This document shows, piece by piece, positions 48,009 through 57,626 of a stretch of 64,000 nucleotides of DNA. Numbering within the stretch: position 1 is the stretch's first letter; the number at the start of each line of letters is the position of its first letter. This DNA is from CALBPI01 sp942491885 (lineage in GTDB: Bacteria > Pseudomonadota > Gammaproteobacteria > Steroidobacterales > Woeseiaceae). Below the pieces are notes generated by a model. That model was not told the origin of the DNA. It ran no database searches and worked only from the letters and a program-made list of their open reading frames with translations. The position numbers and the translations under genes are program-made. Where the stretch lies: the NCBI GenBank assembly GCA_942491885.1, contig CALOCQ010000003.1:310001-374000 (forward strand). The letters are read 5' to 3'.

Positions 48009-48980
48009 ATGACGAATTACGACTGGCTCGAAAACAACGTTTCCGATATGACGGTATGTCGCAACATGTTGCGCGAGGGGTCGCATTCGTTTTACGCCGC
48101 ATCCTTGCTGCTGCCCGCCGATGTGCGGGAGCCTGCATGCGCTTTGTATGCGTTTTGTCGGCTGGCGGATGACGCGGTGGACGACGGCCCGGCCGATGCC
48201 AATGCGGTGGTGCGCCTGTCGCAACGCCTCGACCGCATCTATGCAGGCGACCCTTACGACCATCCCGCCGATCGGGCGATGGTACATATCGTTGAAACCT
48301 ACAACATGCCGCGGGCATTGCCGGATGCACTCATCGATGGCTTCCGCTGGGACCTGGATCAGCGTCGTTACGATACGCTTGAGGACGTTTACGACTATGC
48401 GGCGAGAGTTGCCGGCAGCGTAGGCGTGATGATGGCGTTGCTGATGGGTGAACGCGATCCCATCGTCTTGTCGCGCGCCTGCGATCTTGGCGTCGCAATG
48501 CAGTTAACCAACATTGCACGCGATGTCGGCGAGGACGCGCGCAACGGTCGCATCTATCTGCCATTGGACTGGATGCGTGAGGCTGGTGTCGATGTTGCGG
48601 CATGGCTTAGCAATCCCGAGCCGGGCCCTGCGATCGCCGAGGTCGTACGCAGGCTATTGCTGGCGGCGGACATGTTGTATCTGCGCTCGCGCTCGGGCAT
48701 CGCACGCTTGCCGGTCGGCTGCAGGCCCGGAATCTACGCTGCAATGCGGATTTATCGTGAAATTGGCGTCGAGCTCAAGCGGCGTGGTCTGGATTCAATT
48801 ACGCAGCGCACGGTCGTGAGTCGTGGTCGCAAGTCGTTCCTGCTCGGGCATGCGATGTTGTCGACCATTAATCCGCGGCGCCTCGACCGATCGCCGCCGT
48901 TGGACGCGACACGCTACCTGATTGACGCGGTCGGAGAAGCGGGCTTGCCGAGCCCCGCGCATATTCAGTGGTTTGTGTAG
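48009..48980 (+). CDS. crtB: Phytoene synthase
   Basis: 323 residues. Condenses two GGPP into phytoene. The aspartate-rich motifs are FCRLADDAVDDGP near residue 50 and MQLTNIARDVGEDARNGR near residue 165. Unlike most clusters, crtI does not lie next to it. It is followed by two tiny membrane-protein genes. Confidence 0.96.
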   Translation: MTNYDWLENNVSDMTVCRNMLREGSHSFYAASLLLPADVREPACALYAFCRLADDAVDDGPADANAVVRLSQRLDRIYAGDPYDHPADRAMVHIVETYNMPRALPDALIDGFRWDLDQRRYDTLEDVYDYAARVAGSVGVMMALLMGERDPIVLSRACDLGVAMQLTNIARDVGEDARNGRIYLPLDWMREAGVDVAAWLSNPEPGPAIAEVVRRLLLAADMLYLRSRSGIARLPVGCRPGIYAAMRIYREIGVELKRRGLDSITQRTVVSRGRKSFLLGHAMLSTINPRRLDRSPPLDATRYLIDAVGEAGLPSPAHIQWFV

Positions 48981-48986
48981 GCGCTG

Positions 48987-49100
48987 ATGCCCGCATATCT
49001 CTGGCTGTATATACCAATCCTCGGGTTTCTGGTCTGGCAGGTTTGGTCGGTCTGGCCGCGTGCGTCGGACGACGAAGAGCGGGGCGACGAGGATTGCTGA
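48987..49100 (+). CDS. 37-residue membrane microprotein 1
   Basis: ATG 48987 opens a short frame: MPAYLWLYIPILGFLVWQVW forms one Trp-rich transmembrane helix, then SVWPRASDDEERGDEDC, an acidic tail. It starts seven bases after the crtB stop and its stop overlaps the next tiny frame. Too small for routine gene callers. No family recognised; a single-helix accessory subunit is plausible. Confidence 0.5.
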   Translation: MPAYLWLYIPILGFLVWQVWSVWPRASDDEERGDEDC

Positions 49101-49207
49101 AGATTGCATTGACGTTCGGGTTGGTCATCGCATTCGCAGCATGGCAAATCTATGCAGCGCGCGATAACGACAAGACGCCTGTTGAGCGCGACGACGAGAA
49201 GCCCTAG
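49094..49207 (+). CDS. 37-residue membrane microprotein 2
   Basis: TTG 49094 (overlapping the stop of the previous frame) gives MLKIALTFGLVIAFAAWQIY followed by AARDNDKTPVERDDEKP: one transmembrane helix and a charged, mostly acidic tail, the same architecture and length as its upstream neighbour. The 3' end overlaps the end of the convergent crtC by four bases. The TTG start is uncertain. Confidence 0.45.
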   Translation: MLKIALTFGLVIAFAAWQIYAARDNDKTPVERDDEKP

Positions 49208-50205
49208 CGCCTGGCTGTGTTGCGTCGCGGCATCCTGAACGGCAACAGCCATTGCACCCAGCGGCTCCTGAAGCGTTCCAGCGACAAGCTTTCATGCATC
49301 AGTATTGCGTCCGTTGCGTCGCTATCGCCGACCCGCAATAGAGAGCGCGCGTAGAACGGCGTGTCTTCCAGCGTCTTTACATCCACGATCGGCAGGTCGC
49401 TGCGGGTATGCCGCGGTACGCGCCAGGCCGATGCCGGCAGACGTTGCGCCAATGGTGCGGGCTGGTGCACCAGTTCGCCGGAGTCTGCGAGCGCCAGTGC
49501 GATAGTGTTCTCGTGGCCGTCTTTTTGTACGACATGATAGGTCAGCGATGTTGTCACACCGTCAGCGGGCGGTCGTTCACGACGCGTCCAGTCCCAGCGC
49601 CTGAAGCCTGATTCGAGCGGCTCGTCACCGAAGTTGCTGTCCAGATAAGCGCTGCCGCTAAAGCGCCGATCGGGCATTTCAAATTCGACCGTTGCGGTTG
49701 CACGCGGTGCGACCGGCCACCAATTGTGGCGCCCGTTGCTGTGCAGCGATAACACTTCGTGGTTCATGTTGCCGGGCGACAACACGACGCGACCGCGCAT
49801 GCGACGTGGAATAGGATTGCTGAGTTCATCAATTTCCACCACCAGCTTGCCGTCCAGCCAGCGCATGCTGCTGCGCCCGATGCTGATGCCGTCGGCATCA
49901 CTGACCAATTGGTCGCCACTGCGCTCTGTCATTGCCCAACGCTTGCCGCTGTCGGAATACAGTATGGCGTTGACTGCGCAGTGGTTGAACGGGTCGCTCC
50001 GGCCGCGGCGTCGTGACGAGGCGTAGTAGGGCGAGAACACGCTACCGATAAAGCCGATGATGACGAGGCTGTCGCGACCGTCGTCACTGACGACGTCGAG
50101 ATACCACCACCGGTAACCATTCGGTGTTACCGCGGTATTGAAGTAGTCGCGCAGCGGGTCGGCCAGCCGATGTGGTGCATTTCCGGCGGATTGGGTTGCC
50201 GTCAC
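49204..50205 (-). CDS. crtC: Carotenoid 1,2-hydratase (hydroxyneurosporene synthase)
   Basis: 333 residues. Adds water to the terminal double bond of neurosporene or lycopene in the spheroidene/spirilloxanthin path. YRWWYLDVVSDDGRDSLVIIGFIGSVFSPYY near the start, GSAYLDSNFGDEPLESGFRRWDW and the final ESLSLERFRSRWVQWLLPFRMPR match CrtC. Divergent from crtE across a PpsR-type operator. Confidence 0.94.
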   Translation of the reverse strand: MTATQSAGNAPHRLADPLRDYFNTAVTPNGYRWWYLDVVSDDGRDSLVIIGFIGSVFSPYYASSRRRGRSDPFNHCAVNAILYSDSGKRWAMTERSGDQLVSDADGISIGRSSMRWLDGKLVVEIDELSNPIPRRMRGRVVLSPGNMNHEVLSLHSNGRHNWWPVAPRATATVEFEMPDRRFSGSAYLDSNFGDEPLESGFRRWDWTRRERPPADGVTTSLTYHVVQKDGHENTIALALADSGELVHQPAPLAQRLPASAWRVPRHTRSDLPIVDVKTLEDTPFYARSLLRVGDSDATDAILMHESLSLERFRSRWVQWLLPFRMPRRNTARR

Positions 50206-50229
50206 AGTTTGTCCAACTTGTTAGTCACT

Positions 50230-50293
50230 CTTATTGACGCCCATTTGTTGAGTGTCTATTCTACCTGACACTAGCTCTGACAAACAAAATAGA
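50230..50293. promoter_or_regulatory. Divergent crtC/crtE promoters with tandem PpsR-type sites
   Basis: 50253-50270 is a perfect TGT-N12-ACA; 50278-50295 is TGA-N12-ACA; seven bases lie between, the same spacing as at bchG. For crtC (minus strand) TAGACA at 50258-50253 and AATAAG at 50235-50230 are 17 bases apart. For crtE (plus) CTGACA at 50265-50270 has a weak -10 (AATAGA, 50288-50293) at 17 bases. One palindrome thus covers both -35 boxes. Confidence 0.65.
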
Positions 50294-50333
50294 CACAAAC
50301 GGCTTGCTTGTCAGGCCAGATCAAGGCGGCACT

Positions 50334-51206
50334 ATGGCGACCACGAACCGAATAGAATCCACGATAGAGGCGGCGCTTAGCCTGCATCTGTCGGATGACT
50401 GTCCTCCGCGCCTGGCGAAAGCCGTGCGCTATGCGGTTGTGCCGGGCGGCGCGAGAATCCGGCCGAAACTTTGCCATGCGGTCGCGGCCGCATGCGATGC
50501 AGATGACATGCAGGCCGTTGACGCCGCCGGCATCGCCGTTGAATTACTGCATTGTGCGTCGCTGGTGCACGATGATCTGCCCTGTTTCGACAATGCAAAT
50601 CTGCGCCGCGGCAAGCCGACAGTGCATGTCGCCTTTGACGAGCGGCTCGCGCTGCTCGTCGGTGATGAATTGATTGTCATGGCCTTTGAGGTGCTCGCCG
50701 CCGGCGCAGCCGCCAGGCCGGGACGCCTGCAGGCGCTGATGAAGATTGTTGGTCGCTCGGTCGGGGCGCCGAACGGCATCATCGCCGGCCAGGCCTACGA
50801 GTGCGAGCCGGATGTGGATTTGCGTGCCTACCAGAAGGCCAAGACAGGAGCCTTGTTCGCGGCGGCGACAGAGGCGGGCGCCGCGGCGGCCGGGGTAAGT
50901 CATACGTTATGGGGTGCGCTCGGCAAGCGGCTCGGCGAGGCCTATCAGGTTGCTGATGATCTTCTCGATGTTTATGGCAGCGTCGCCGAAATCGGCAAGC
51001 CGGTTGGGCAGGATGCGACCCACGGGCGACCGAGCGCGTCAGCAGAGCTGGGCTTTGAGGGCTCCGTCGAACGTCTTCAGGAGTTGGTCACGCGCGCTAC
51101 CGACTCGATCCCCGACTGCGTCGGTCGCGACCCGCTGACGCGTCTGATTCAGGCCGAGGCAATGCAGTTGGTCGACAGGCTGCGGCGCATGAGGTTGGCC
51201 GCCTGA
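50334..51206 (+). CDS. crtE: Geranylgeranyl diphosphate synthase
   Basis: 290 residues from ATG 50334; an earlier start at 50304 would add 10. Trans-prenyltransferase supplying GGPP for carotenoids and the BChl tail. First Asp-rich motif in SLVHDDLPCFDNANLRRGKP, second in AYQVADDLLDVYG; GGARIRPKL and IAGQAYECEPD are also conserved. Followed by crtF after 27 bases. Confidence 0.95.
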   Translation: MATTNRIESTIEAALSLHLSDDCPPRLAKAVRYAVVPGGARIRPKLCHAVAAACDADDMQAVDAAGIAVELLHCASLVHDDLPCFDNANLRRGKPTVHVAFDERLALLVGDELIVMAFEVLAAGAAARPGRLQALMKIVGRSVGAPNGIIAGQAYECEPDVDLRAYQKAKTGALFAAATEAGAAAAGVSHTLWGALGKRLGEAYQVADDLLDVYGSVAEIGKPVGQDATHGRPSASAELGFEGSVERLQELVTRATDSIPDCVGRDPLTRLIQAEAMQLVDRLRRMRLAA

Positions 51207-51233
51207 TCGCACTGCATTTCGTCTGCTGAGCGC

Positions 51234-52331
51234 ATGAATACGCCGGTTATTTTCCGCGATTTACGGAACAGACTTCTCGGTAATCCTCGCTTCAGGGCGG
51301 CCGCTGGTCGTATCTGGCCGTTCAACCTGATTGCGCGTCGTCGTGCGCGGCAACTATTCGATATATCCGCCGGATTCGTCTACAGCCAGGTGCTGATGAG
51401 TTGTATCGAGCTCGGCTGGTTCGAGCGGTTGCGCGGGGGGCCGGTGCGCCTGACTGACCTGGCCGACGATGCGCGGCTGACAATTGCTGCAACGGCCCGG
51501 CTGGCAGAAGCGGCGCATTCGCTGGGGCTGACCGAGGCACGCAGTAGCGGCGAAATTGCGCTCGGACCGCTGGGTGCATCGATGATAGGTGATGAGGGTA
51601 TCGCGGCCATGGCGACGCACCACGCGATGCTCTACGCCGATATGGCAAGCCCGCTGGCAATGTTGCGCGGCGAGCGTGAGCAAACTGCGCTAAGTGATTT
51701 CTGGGGTTATGCCGTGGCGGATGATCCATCCGCGTTGCCGGCCGATCGCGTGCAGGCTTACAGCGCACTGATGGCGGCGTCACAGCCGATGATCGCTGAG
51801 CAGGTGCTTAGCGCATTCGACTTCGCCAAGTTCAATCACCTGCTCGATGTCGGCGGTGGCACGGGGGCGTTCTTGCGTGCCGTTCATGAGCGCTATCCCG
51901 GTTTGCGCCAGTCGTTGTTTGATCTGCCGGGCGTCGTTGCGCATGTGGATGCCGACGCCAGTGGCGCGCCGTCGATTTATCCCGGCAGTTTTCTTGCGGA
52001 TCCGTTACCCGCAGACGCCGACCTGATATCGCTGATCAGAATCATCCATGACCACGATGACGACGTCGTGCTCGCGCTGCTGCGCAACGTACGTCGCGCG
52101 ATACCGGATAACGGCACGTTGTTGATCGCCGAGCCGATGGCTGGAACGCCGGGCGCGGAGGCGGTTGGTGGCGCGTATTTCGGGTTCTATTTGCTGGCTA
52201 TGGGCAGCGGCCGCGCGCGCACTCAGGCGGAGATTGACGTGCTGTTGGCGGCGTCCGGATTCGGCCCGAGCCGCACGCATAAAACGCCGATTCCGTTGAT
52301 ATGTAGCGTGATTAGCGTAAATCCAGTTTAG
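51234..52331 (+). CDS. crtF: Demethylspheroidene / hydroxycarotenoid O-methyltransferase
   Basis: 365 residues, class I SAM methyltransferase with an N-terminal dimerisation/winged-helix domain. FNLIARRRARQLFDISAGFVYSQ near residue 30 is the CrtF mark; the SAM site is FNHLLDVGGGTGAFL near residue 200; IRIIHDHDDDVV carries the catalytic-type His. With CrtC it points to methoxylated carotenoids such as spirilloxanthin. CrtD and CrtI are not here. Confidence 0.94.
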   Translation: MNTPVIFRDLRNRLLGNPRFRAAAGRIWPFNLIARRRARQLFDISAGFVYSQVLMSCIELGWFERLRGGPVRLTDLADDARLTIAATARLAEAAHSLGLTEARSSGEIALGPLGASMIGDEGIAAMATHHAMLYADMASPLAMLRGEREQTALSDFWGYAVADDPSALPADRVQAYSALMAASQPMIAEQVLSAFDFAKFNHLLDVGGGTGAFLRAVHERYPGLRQSLFDLPGVVAHVDADASGAPSIYPGSFLADPLPADADLISLIRIIHDHDDDVVLALLRNVRRAIPDNGTLLIAEPMAGTPGAEAVGGAYFGFYLLAMGSGRARTQAEIDVLLAASGFGPSRTHKTPIPLICSVISVNPV

Positions 52332-52345
52332 TTGACACTCTGGGG

Positions 52346-52385
52346 TGTCCGAAAAACTTGACACTATAGGCAAGCTAAGTAAACT
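52346..52385 (+). promoter_or_regulatory. bchC promoter with PpsR-type site
   Basis: 52346-52363 is a perfect TGT-N12-ACA whose right end is TTGACA (52358-52363), a consensus -35. A TAAACT -10-like box lies at 52380-52385 (16-base spacer). bchC begins at 52450. The upstream sequence also contains GACAC-N6-GTGTC symmetry overlapping the site. The 118-base gap holds no gene. Confidence 0.65.
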
Positions 52386-52449
52386 GACTTCAGGAAGTTA
52401 GACACCGTGCCTCAAAGAAGCGCGGCACTTTTGGGGATACCAAGCTCGA

Positions 52450-53394
52450 ATGGAAACGCTCGCTGTCATCATGCAGCAACCTGGAAAGGTTTCACTGGGC
52501 CGACTCGGCCTGCCACCGCTCGCAGACGAAGAGCTCGCGGTCGATGTCGCATTCAGCGGCATCAGCACGGGCACCGAACGTTTGCTGTACAGCGGCAAGA
52601 TGCCTGAGTTCCCGGGCATGGGTTACCCGCTGGTGCCGGGCTACGAAACGATTGGCCGCGTCAGCAATACCGCGCCGGGTCACGAGCACCGTCTCGGTGA
52701 CTGGGTATTCGTTTCCGGCGCACGTTGTTACGGCGACATCAAAGGCCTATTCGGCGGTGCTGCCTCCAGACTTATTTGTGCCGCTGACAAAGCGACTTCC
52801 ATACCCGAGCAACTTGGTCAGGATGGCATCCTGATGGCGCTAGCCGCGACCGCGCATCACGCGATGCTGGCAAGCCCCGTTGGCCGCATACCCGACCTGA
52901 TAGTAGGTCACGGTGTGCTTGGGCGGTTGCTGGCGCGACTCGTCGTTGCGGCCGGTCATGACGCCCCAACCGTATGGGAACTGGACGCCGCCCGCAGCGA
53001 AGGCGCGGTTGGCTACGACGTCTTGCATCCCGACAATGATTCTCGCCGCGACTATCAATGCATTTGCGACGTCAGTGGTGACAGCCGCGTATTGGACGAC
53101 CTGATCGGGCGTCTGGGCCACGGCGGCGAAGTCACGCTCGCCGGTTTCTATTCCGCCCCCGTACGTTTTGATTTCCCGCCTGCTTTCATGCGTGAGGCCC
53201 GGTTGAATATCGCGGCGGAGTGGCGCCCTGAAGATCTCGCCGCGGTTGTGAAACTCGCCGAGCAAGGTCAGCTGCCACTGAGTGGCCTGATCACCCATCG
53301 AAACGATCCAAACAAAGCCAGCGACGCTTACGAAACCGCGTTTTCCGATGCCAGCTGCCTGAAAATGATTCTCGACTGGAGAAATGCCAAGTGA
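52450..53394 (+). CDS. bchC: 3-hydroxyethyl bacteriochlorophyllide a dehydrogenase
   Basis: 314 residues, zinc-type alcohol dehydrogenase superfamily. Oxidises the C3 hydroxyethyl to acetyl, the last ring change before BChl synthase. FSGISTGTERLLYSGKMP, GMGYPLVPGYETIGRV and DLIVGHGVLGRLLARL (nucleotide fold) are typical. Its stop overlaps the bchX start (GTGA). Confidence 0.95.
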   Translation: METLAVIMQQPGKVSLGRLGLPPLADEELAVDVAFSGISTGTERLLYSGKMPEFPGMGYPLVPGYETIGRVSNTAPGHEHRLGDWVFVSGARCYGDIKGLFGGAASRLICAADKATSIPEQLGQDGILMALAATAHHAMLASPVGRIPDLIVGHGVLGRLLARLVVAAGHDAPTVWELDAARSEGAVGYDVLHPDNDSRRDYQCICDVSGDSRVLDDLIGRLGHGGEVTLAGFYSAPVRFDFPPAFMREARLNIAAEWRPEDLAAVVKLAEQGQLPLSGLITHRNDPNKASDAYETAFSDASCLKMILDWRNAK

Positions 53395-54414
53395 GTACTG
53401 ACAGCAACGTTACCGAAATTAAAGTCGACGCCCAAATTCGTATGCGCGAACAGCTGCGCGAAGAGGCGAGCATCGAGCCGGAGCCCGCTCCGTCAGGCGA
53501 AGTCACCAAAGAGACCCAGATCATCGCGATCTATGGCAAAGGTGGTATCGGCAAAAGCTTCACGCTGTCCAACCTGTCTTACATGATGGCGCAGCAGGGC
53601 AAGAAGGTTTTGCTGATCGGTTGTGACCCCAAGAGCGACACGACCTCATTGCTGTTCGGCGGCAAGAGCTGCCCGACCATCATCGAGACATCGTCGCGCA
53701 AGAAGGCGGCCGGTGAAGAAGTGGAAATCGGCGACGTGTGCTTTAAGCGCGACGGCGTCTACGCGATGGAGCTCGGTGGCCCCGAAGTCGGTCGTGGTTG
53801 TGGCGGTCGCGGCATCATTCATGGCTTCGAGCTGCTGGAGAAACTCGGTTTCCACGAGTGGGATTTCGATTACGTGTTACTCGACTTCCTCGGCGACGTG
53901 GTTTGCGGCGGATTCGGTCTGCCGATCGCTCGAGACATGTGCCAGAAGGTCATCGTGGTCGCATCGAATGACTTGCAGTCATTGTATGTCGCCAACAACG
54001 TGTGCTCTGCAGTTGAATATTTCCGCAAGCTCGGCGGCAACGTCGGCGTGGCGGGCATGGCGATCAACAAGGACGACGGCACCGGCGAAGCGCAGGCATT
54101 TCGCCAAGGCGGTTGGCATCCCGGTGCTCGCCGCGATTCCGGCGGACGACGATATTCGTCGCAAGAGCGCCAACTACGAAATCGTCGGCTCGCCCGGCGG
54201 TCAGTGGGCACCGCTGTTCGAGGAGCTGGCGGATCAGACGTTGCCGAGGCACCGCAACATCCGACACCCTCTGTACCAGGACGGCCTGCTGGATTTGTTC
54301 AAGCGGGGAGACCGTCGGCGCAATGTGGTGCTGGAGCCGGCGACGGCGGAAGACATGCGCGGTGTCGCTTTCACACCACGTGAATCCCTCGAAGTCATTT
54401 ACGACGCGGTTTAA
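53391..54414 (+). CDS. bchX: Chlorophyllide reductase iron-sulfur ATPase (one frameshift)
   Basis: NifH-like reductase of chlorophyllide reductase. Start GTG 53391. P-loop YGKGGIGKSFTLSN, cluster cysteines in GGPEVGRGCGGRG and DFLGDVVCGGFG. The frame is intact to EAQAF near 54100, then shifts: removing one T from the TTT at 54099-54101 restores AKAVGIPVLAAIPADDDI through to LEVIYDAV and the stop at 54412-54414, about 340 residues. First of a run of frame breaks that extends to pufC. Confidence 0.92.
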
Positions 54415-54416
54415 GA

Positions 54417-55939
54417 ATGAGCGACGACACTAAAAAAATTGAGTCAACTGACACTGTCGCCAAGGCCGACGTGGCTAGCGATGGCAAAGGCTGTCACGCT
54501 AAAGATGAGATGCGTAGTGCCGCAGAGAAGGCTGGCAAGAAAGATGTGCTGGACCGCTATGCCAAGGACTATCCCGTTGGTCCGCATGATCAGCCGCAAA
54601 GCATGTGTCCTGCATTTGGTTCGCTGCGTGTCGGTTTACGCATGCGCCGGACCGCAACGATTCTTTCCGGTTCGGCATGTTGCGTTTACGGCCTGACGTT
54701 TACCTCACATTTTTACGGCGCGCGCCGCACCGTTGGCTACGTGCCTTTCAACTCGGAAACGCTGGTCACCGGCAAGCTGTTCGAAGATATCCGCGATGCC
54801 GTGTACGCAGATGGCCGATCCGGAGCATTACGACGCTATCGTGATTACCAACCTGTGCGTGCCGACCGCATCCGGCGTGCCGCTGCAGATGCTGCCGAAA
54901 GAAATCAACGGCGTGCGGATCATCGGCATCGATGTGCCGGGTTTCGGCATTCCGACTCACGCTGAAGCGAAAGACGTTTTGGCGGGTGCAATGCTCAAAT
55001 ACGCACGCACGGAAGCCGAGCTTGGTCCGGTCGCCGCGCCGCGCACGCCGCAGTCCGATGACTTGCCGCGCGTTGCCCTGATCGGCGAAATGTTCCCGGC
55101 AGACCCGGTCAGCATCGATCAGTTGCTGGCGCCGATGGGACTGCGCCGCCGGTCCGGTCGTGCCGACGCGCGAATGGCGCGAGCTGTATGCGGCGCTCGA
55201 CTGCGCGGTCGTCGCCGCGATTCATCCGTTCTACACGGCGTCGATTCGTGAGTTCAAGACGGCGGGCCGTCCGGTTGTTGGCTCCGCACCAATTGGCCGC
55301 GAAGGCACTGCGAATTGGCTCGAGAAAATCGGCCAGGCGTGCGGTGTTGAAAAGGCCGCAATCGAAAAAGCGAAATCCAAAGTGCTTGGTGCGCTTGCCG
55401 GTGCTATCTCCGCATCACCGATAAAAGGGCGCATTACGATGTCCGGCTATGAGGGTTCGGAACTGCTGGTCGCGCGACTGCTGATCGAGTGTGGCGCGGA
55501 TGTGCGCTATGTCGGTACCGCCTGCCCGAAGACCGAGTGGTCGAAAGATGATCGCGAATGGCTGGAGTCGAAGGGCGTCCTCGTGCAGTACAGAGCATCG
55601 CTGGAGCAGGACCTTGCCGCGATGTACGAATTCAAGCCGGACCTTGCGATTGGTACAACGCCGGTGGTGCAAAAAGCCAAAGAAATGTCGTTGCCGGCCA
55701 TGTATTTCACGAACCTGATTTCGGCGCGGCCCTTGATGGGTATCCCGGGTCCCGGATCCCTGTCTTCTATTATCAATACCGCAATCGCGCAGCAGGCGCG
55801 GTTCGATGAAATGACAGAATTCTTCGAAGGTGTCGGTACCGGTTACACCAGCGGTATTTGGCGCGATACGCCGAAAAAACCGCCCGCGCCGCGTAAGCGC
55901 CGCGTTGTGAAGAAAGATGTCGCGGAGTCCATAGTCTGA
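54417..55939 (+). CDS. bchY: Chlorophyllide reductase subunit Y (two frameshifts)
   Basis: About 506 residues once joined. Together with BchZ it reduces ring B. Segment 1 has PQSMCPAFGSLRVG and GSACCVYGLTFTSHFYGARR (cluster cysteines). One extra base near 54807-54810 breaks VYAMADPEHYD; segment 2 (IVITNLCVPTASGVPLQML) runs to GLR. A second extra base near 55143-55150 breaks before VVPTREWRELYAALD; segment 3 runs to the stop at 55937-55939. Both breaks are +1. Coupled to bchZ by TGATG. Confidence 0.9.
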
Positions 55940-57396
55940 TGTTGGTGCTTGATCACGATCGCGCCGGCGGCTACTGGGGTGCGGTGTACATATTCACCGC
56001 CGTAAAAGGCCTGCAGGTCATCATCGATGGTCCGGTCGGCTGCGAGAATTTGCCGGTCACCTCGGTACTCCATTACACCGACGGCTTGCCGCCGCATGAG
56101 TTGCCCATTGTGGTCACCGGCCTTGGCGAGGATGAACTTGGCCAGCATGGTACCGAGGGTGCGATGAAGCGCGCGCACAGCACGCTTGACCCCGATCAAC
56201 CCAGCGTTGTCGTTACCGGATCGATTGCCGAGATGATCGGTGGTGGCGTTACGCCGGAAGGCACCGGCATCAAGCGGTTCCTGCCGCGCACGATTGATGA
56301 GGATCAGTGGCAGAGTGCCGATCGCGCCCTGTTCTGGCTATGGAGCGAGTTCGGACCGAAGAAAGTCCGCGCCCCCCGCAAGCGCCCGGAAGGTGCCAAG
56401 CCGCGCGTTAATATCATTGGCCCGGCCTATGGCCATTTCAATATGCCATCGGATCTTGCCGAAGTGCAGCGTCTGGTCGAAGGCATTGGCGCTGAAATCA
56501 ATATGGTCTTCCCGCTGGGCTCGCACCTTAGTGATGTCGCGAAACTGACCGATGCGGATGTGAATATCTGCATGTACCGCGAATTTGGCCGCTTGCTTTG
56601 CGAAGCAATGGAGCGCCCGTACCTTGCAGGCGCCGATCGGCTTGCACAGCACGACCAAATTCCTGCGCGAGCTGGGCGACTTGCTGGAGCTTGATCCCGA
56701 ACCGTTCATCGAGCGCGAGAAGCACACCACGATCAAGCCGCTGTGGGACCTGTGGCGCTCGGTCACGCAGGATTTCTTTGCGACGGCATCTTTCGCGATT
56801 GTCGCCAACGAAACCTACGCACGCGGCGTGCGCCATTTTCTTGAGAACGACCTGGGTCTGCCGTGCACGTTCGCGATCGCACGCATGCCGGGCGAGAAGA
56901 CGGACAACGACGAAGTACGCGACGGCTGACACATGAAAAAACGCCGCTGATCATGTTCGGCAGCTACAACGAACGCATGTACCTCGCCGAGGAAAAAGTC
57001 TTCGGCCATGTATATCCCGGCATCATTCCCGGGCGCGATCATTCGCCGACACACCGGCACGCCGTTCATGGGCTACAGCGGCGCGACCTATATCGTGCAG
57101 GAAGTTTGCAACGCGCTGTTCGATGCGCTGTTCAACATCTTCCGCTGGGCACCAGCTCGACGAGGTCGAACAGCACGCCGTCACGCATCTTGCAAGCAGA
57201 CATGCCGTGGGACGACGACGCGGAAGAGGCGGCCTTCGACAAGATCGTCGAAGCGCGGCCGGTGCTGGTGCGCATTTCAGCGGCGAAAAGTTTACGCGAT
57301 GCCGTTGACGCAGACGCCCGCGCGCGCGGTGTCAAAACGGTAAATGAAGAAGATATTCAACGTGTCTGTAACAAGTCACGCCACGCCGCCGCCTGA
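55939..57396 (+). CDS. bchZ: Chlorophyllide reductase subunit Z (multiple frameshifts)
   Basis: Catalytic partner of BchY. Clear pieces in order: DGPVGCENLPVTSVLHYTDG, MYREFGRLLCEAMERPYL, LHSTTKFLRELGDLLELDPE, LIMFGSYNERMYLAEE, MYIPASFPGAIIRRHTGTPF, YIVQEVCNALFDALFNI, ILQADMPWDDDAEEAAFDK and VKTVNEEDIQRVCNK. Frame changes fall near 56624 (+1 T), 56919-56924, 56993-56997 (five A where four fit), 57138-57142, 57150-57154 and 57171-57175. Joined, it is a normal ~485-residue BchZ. Confidence 0.88.
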
Positions 57397-57417
57397 ACAG
57401 GCGAGGAGCAAGAACGA

Positions 57418-57604
57418 TGAGAGTAATCAACGCAACCACACACGCTTGAACACCAACGGGCGCTCAATGCAGGTCAGCTTGCTGGCGGGTATTTGGCGTG
57501 CGTTTATGCATGTTCTGCCGGTGGCGCTTGTCGCATCCATGTGCGGCTGGCGCTGGCAGCCGTGGCCGCCGGGCGCGCACGGCTATCAAATCGGCTTATC
57601 GTGA
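57418..57604 (+). other. Possible disrupted LH-beta-like small ORF between bchZ and pufB
   Basis: A good GAGGAG site at 57402-57407 precedes ATG 57418, but that frame stops after ten codons. The overlapping frame ending at 57604 reads GIWRAFMHVLPVALVASMCG and then WRWQPWPPGAHGY. The W-x-W-x-P-W-x-P-G ending resembles the membrane exit of LH1 beta (WQWRPWFPGVNGY in pufB here), but the ligand His is replaced by Ser in this reading. It could be a second antenna gene with a sequence error, a relic, or chance. Confidence 0.3.
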
Positions 57605-57626
57605 AGCGAGTCACGGCAGCGAAATG

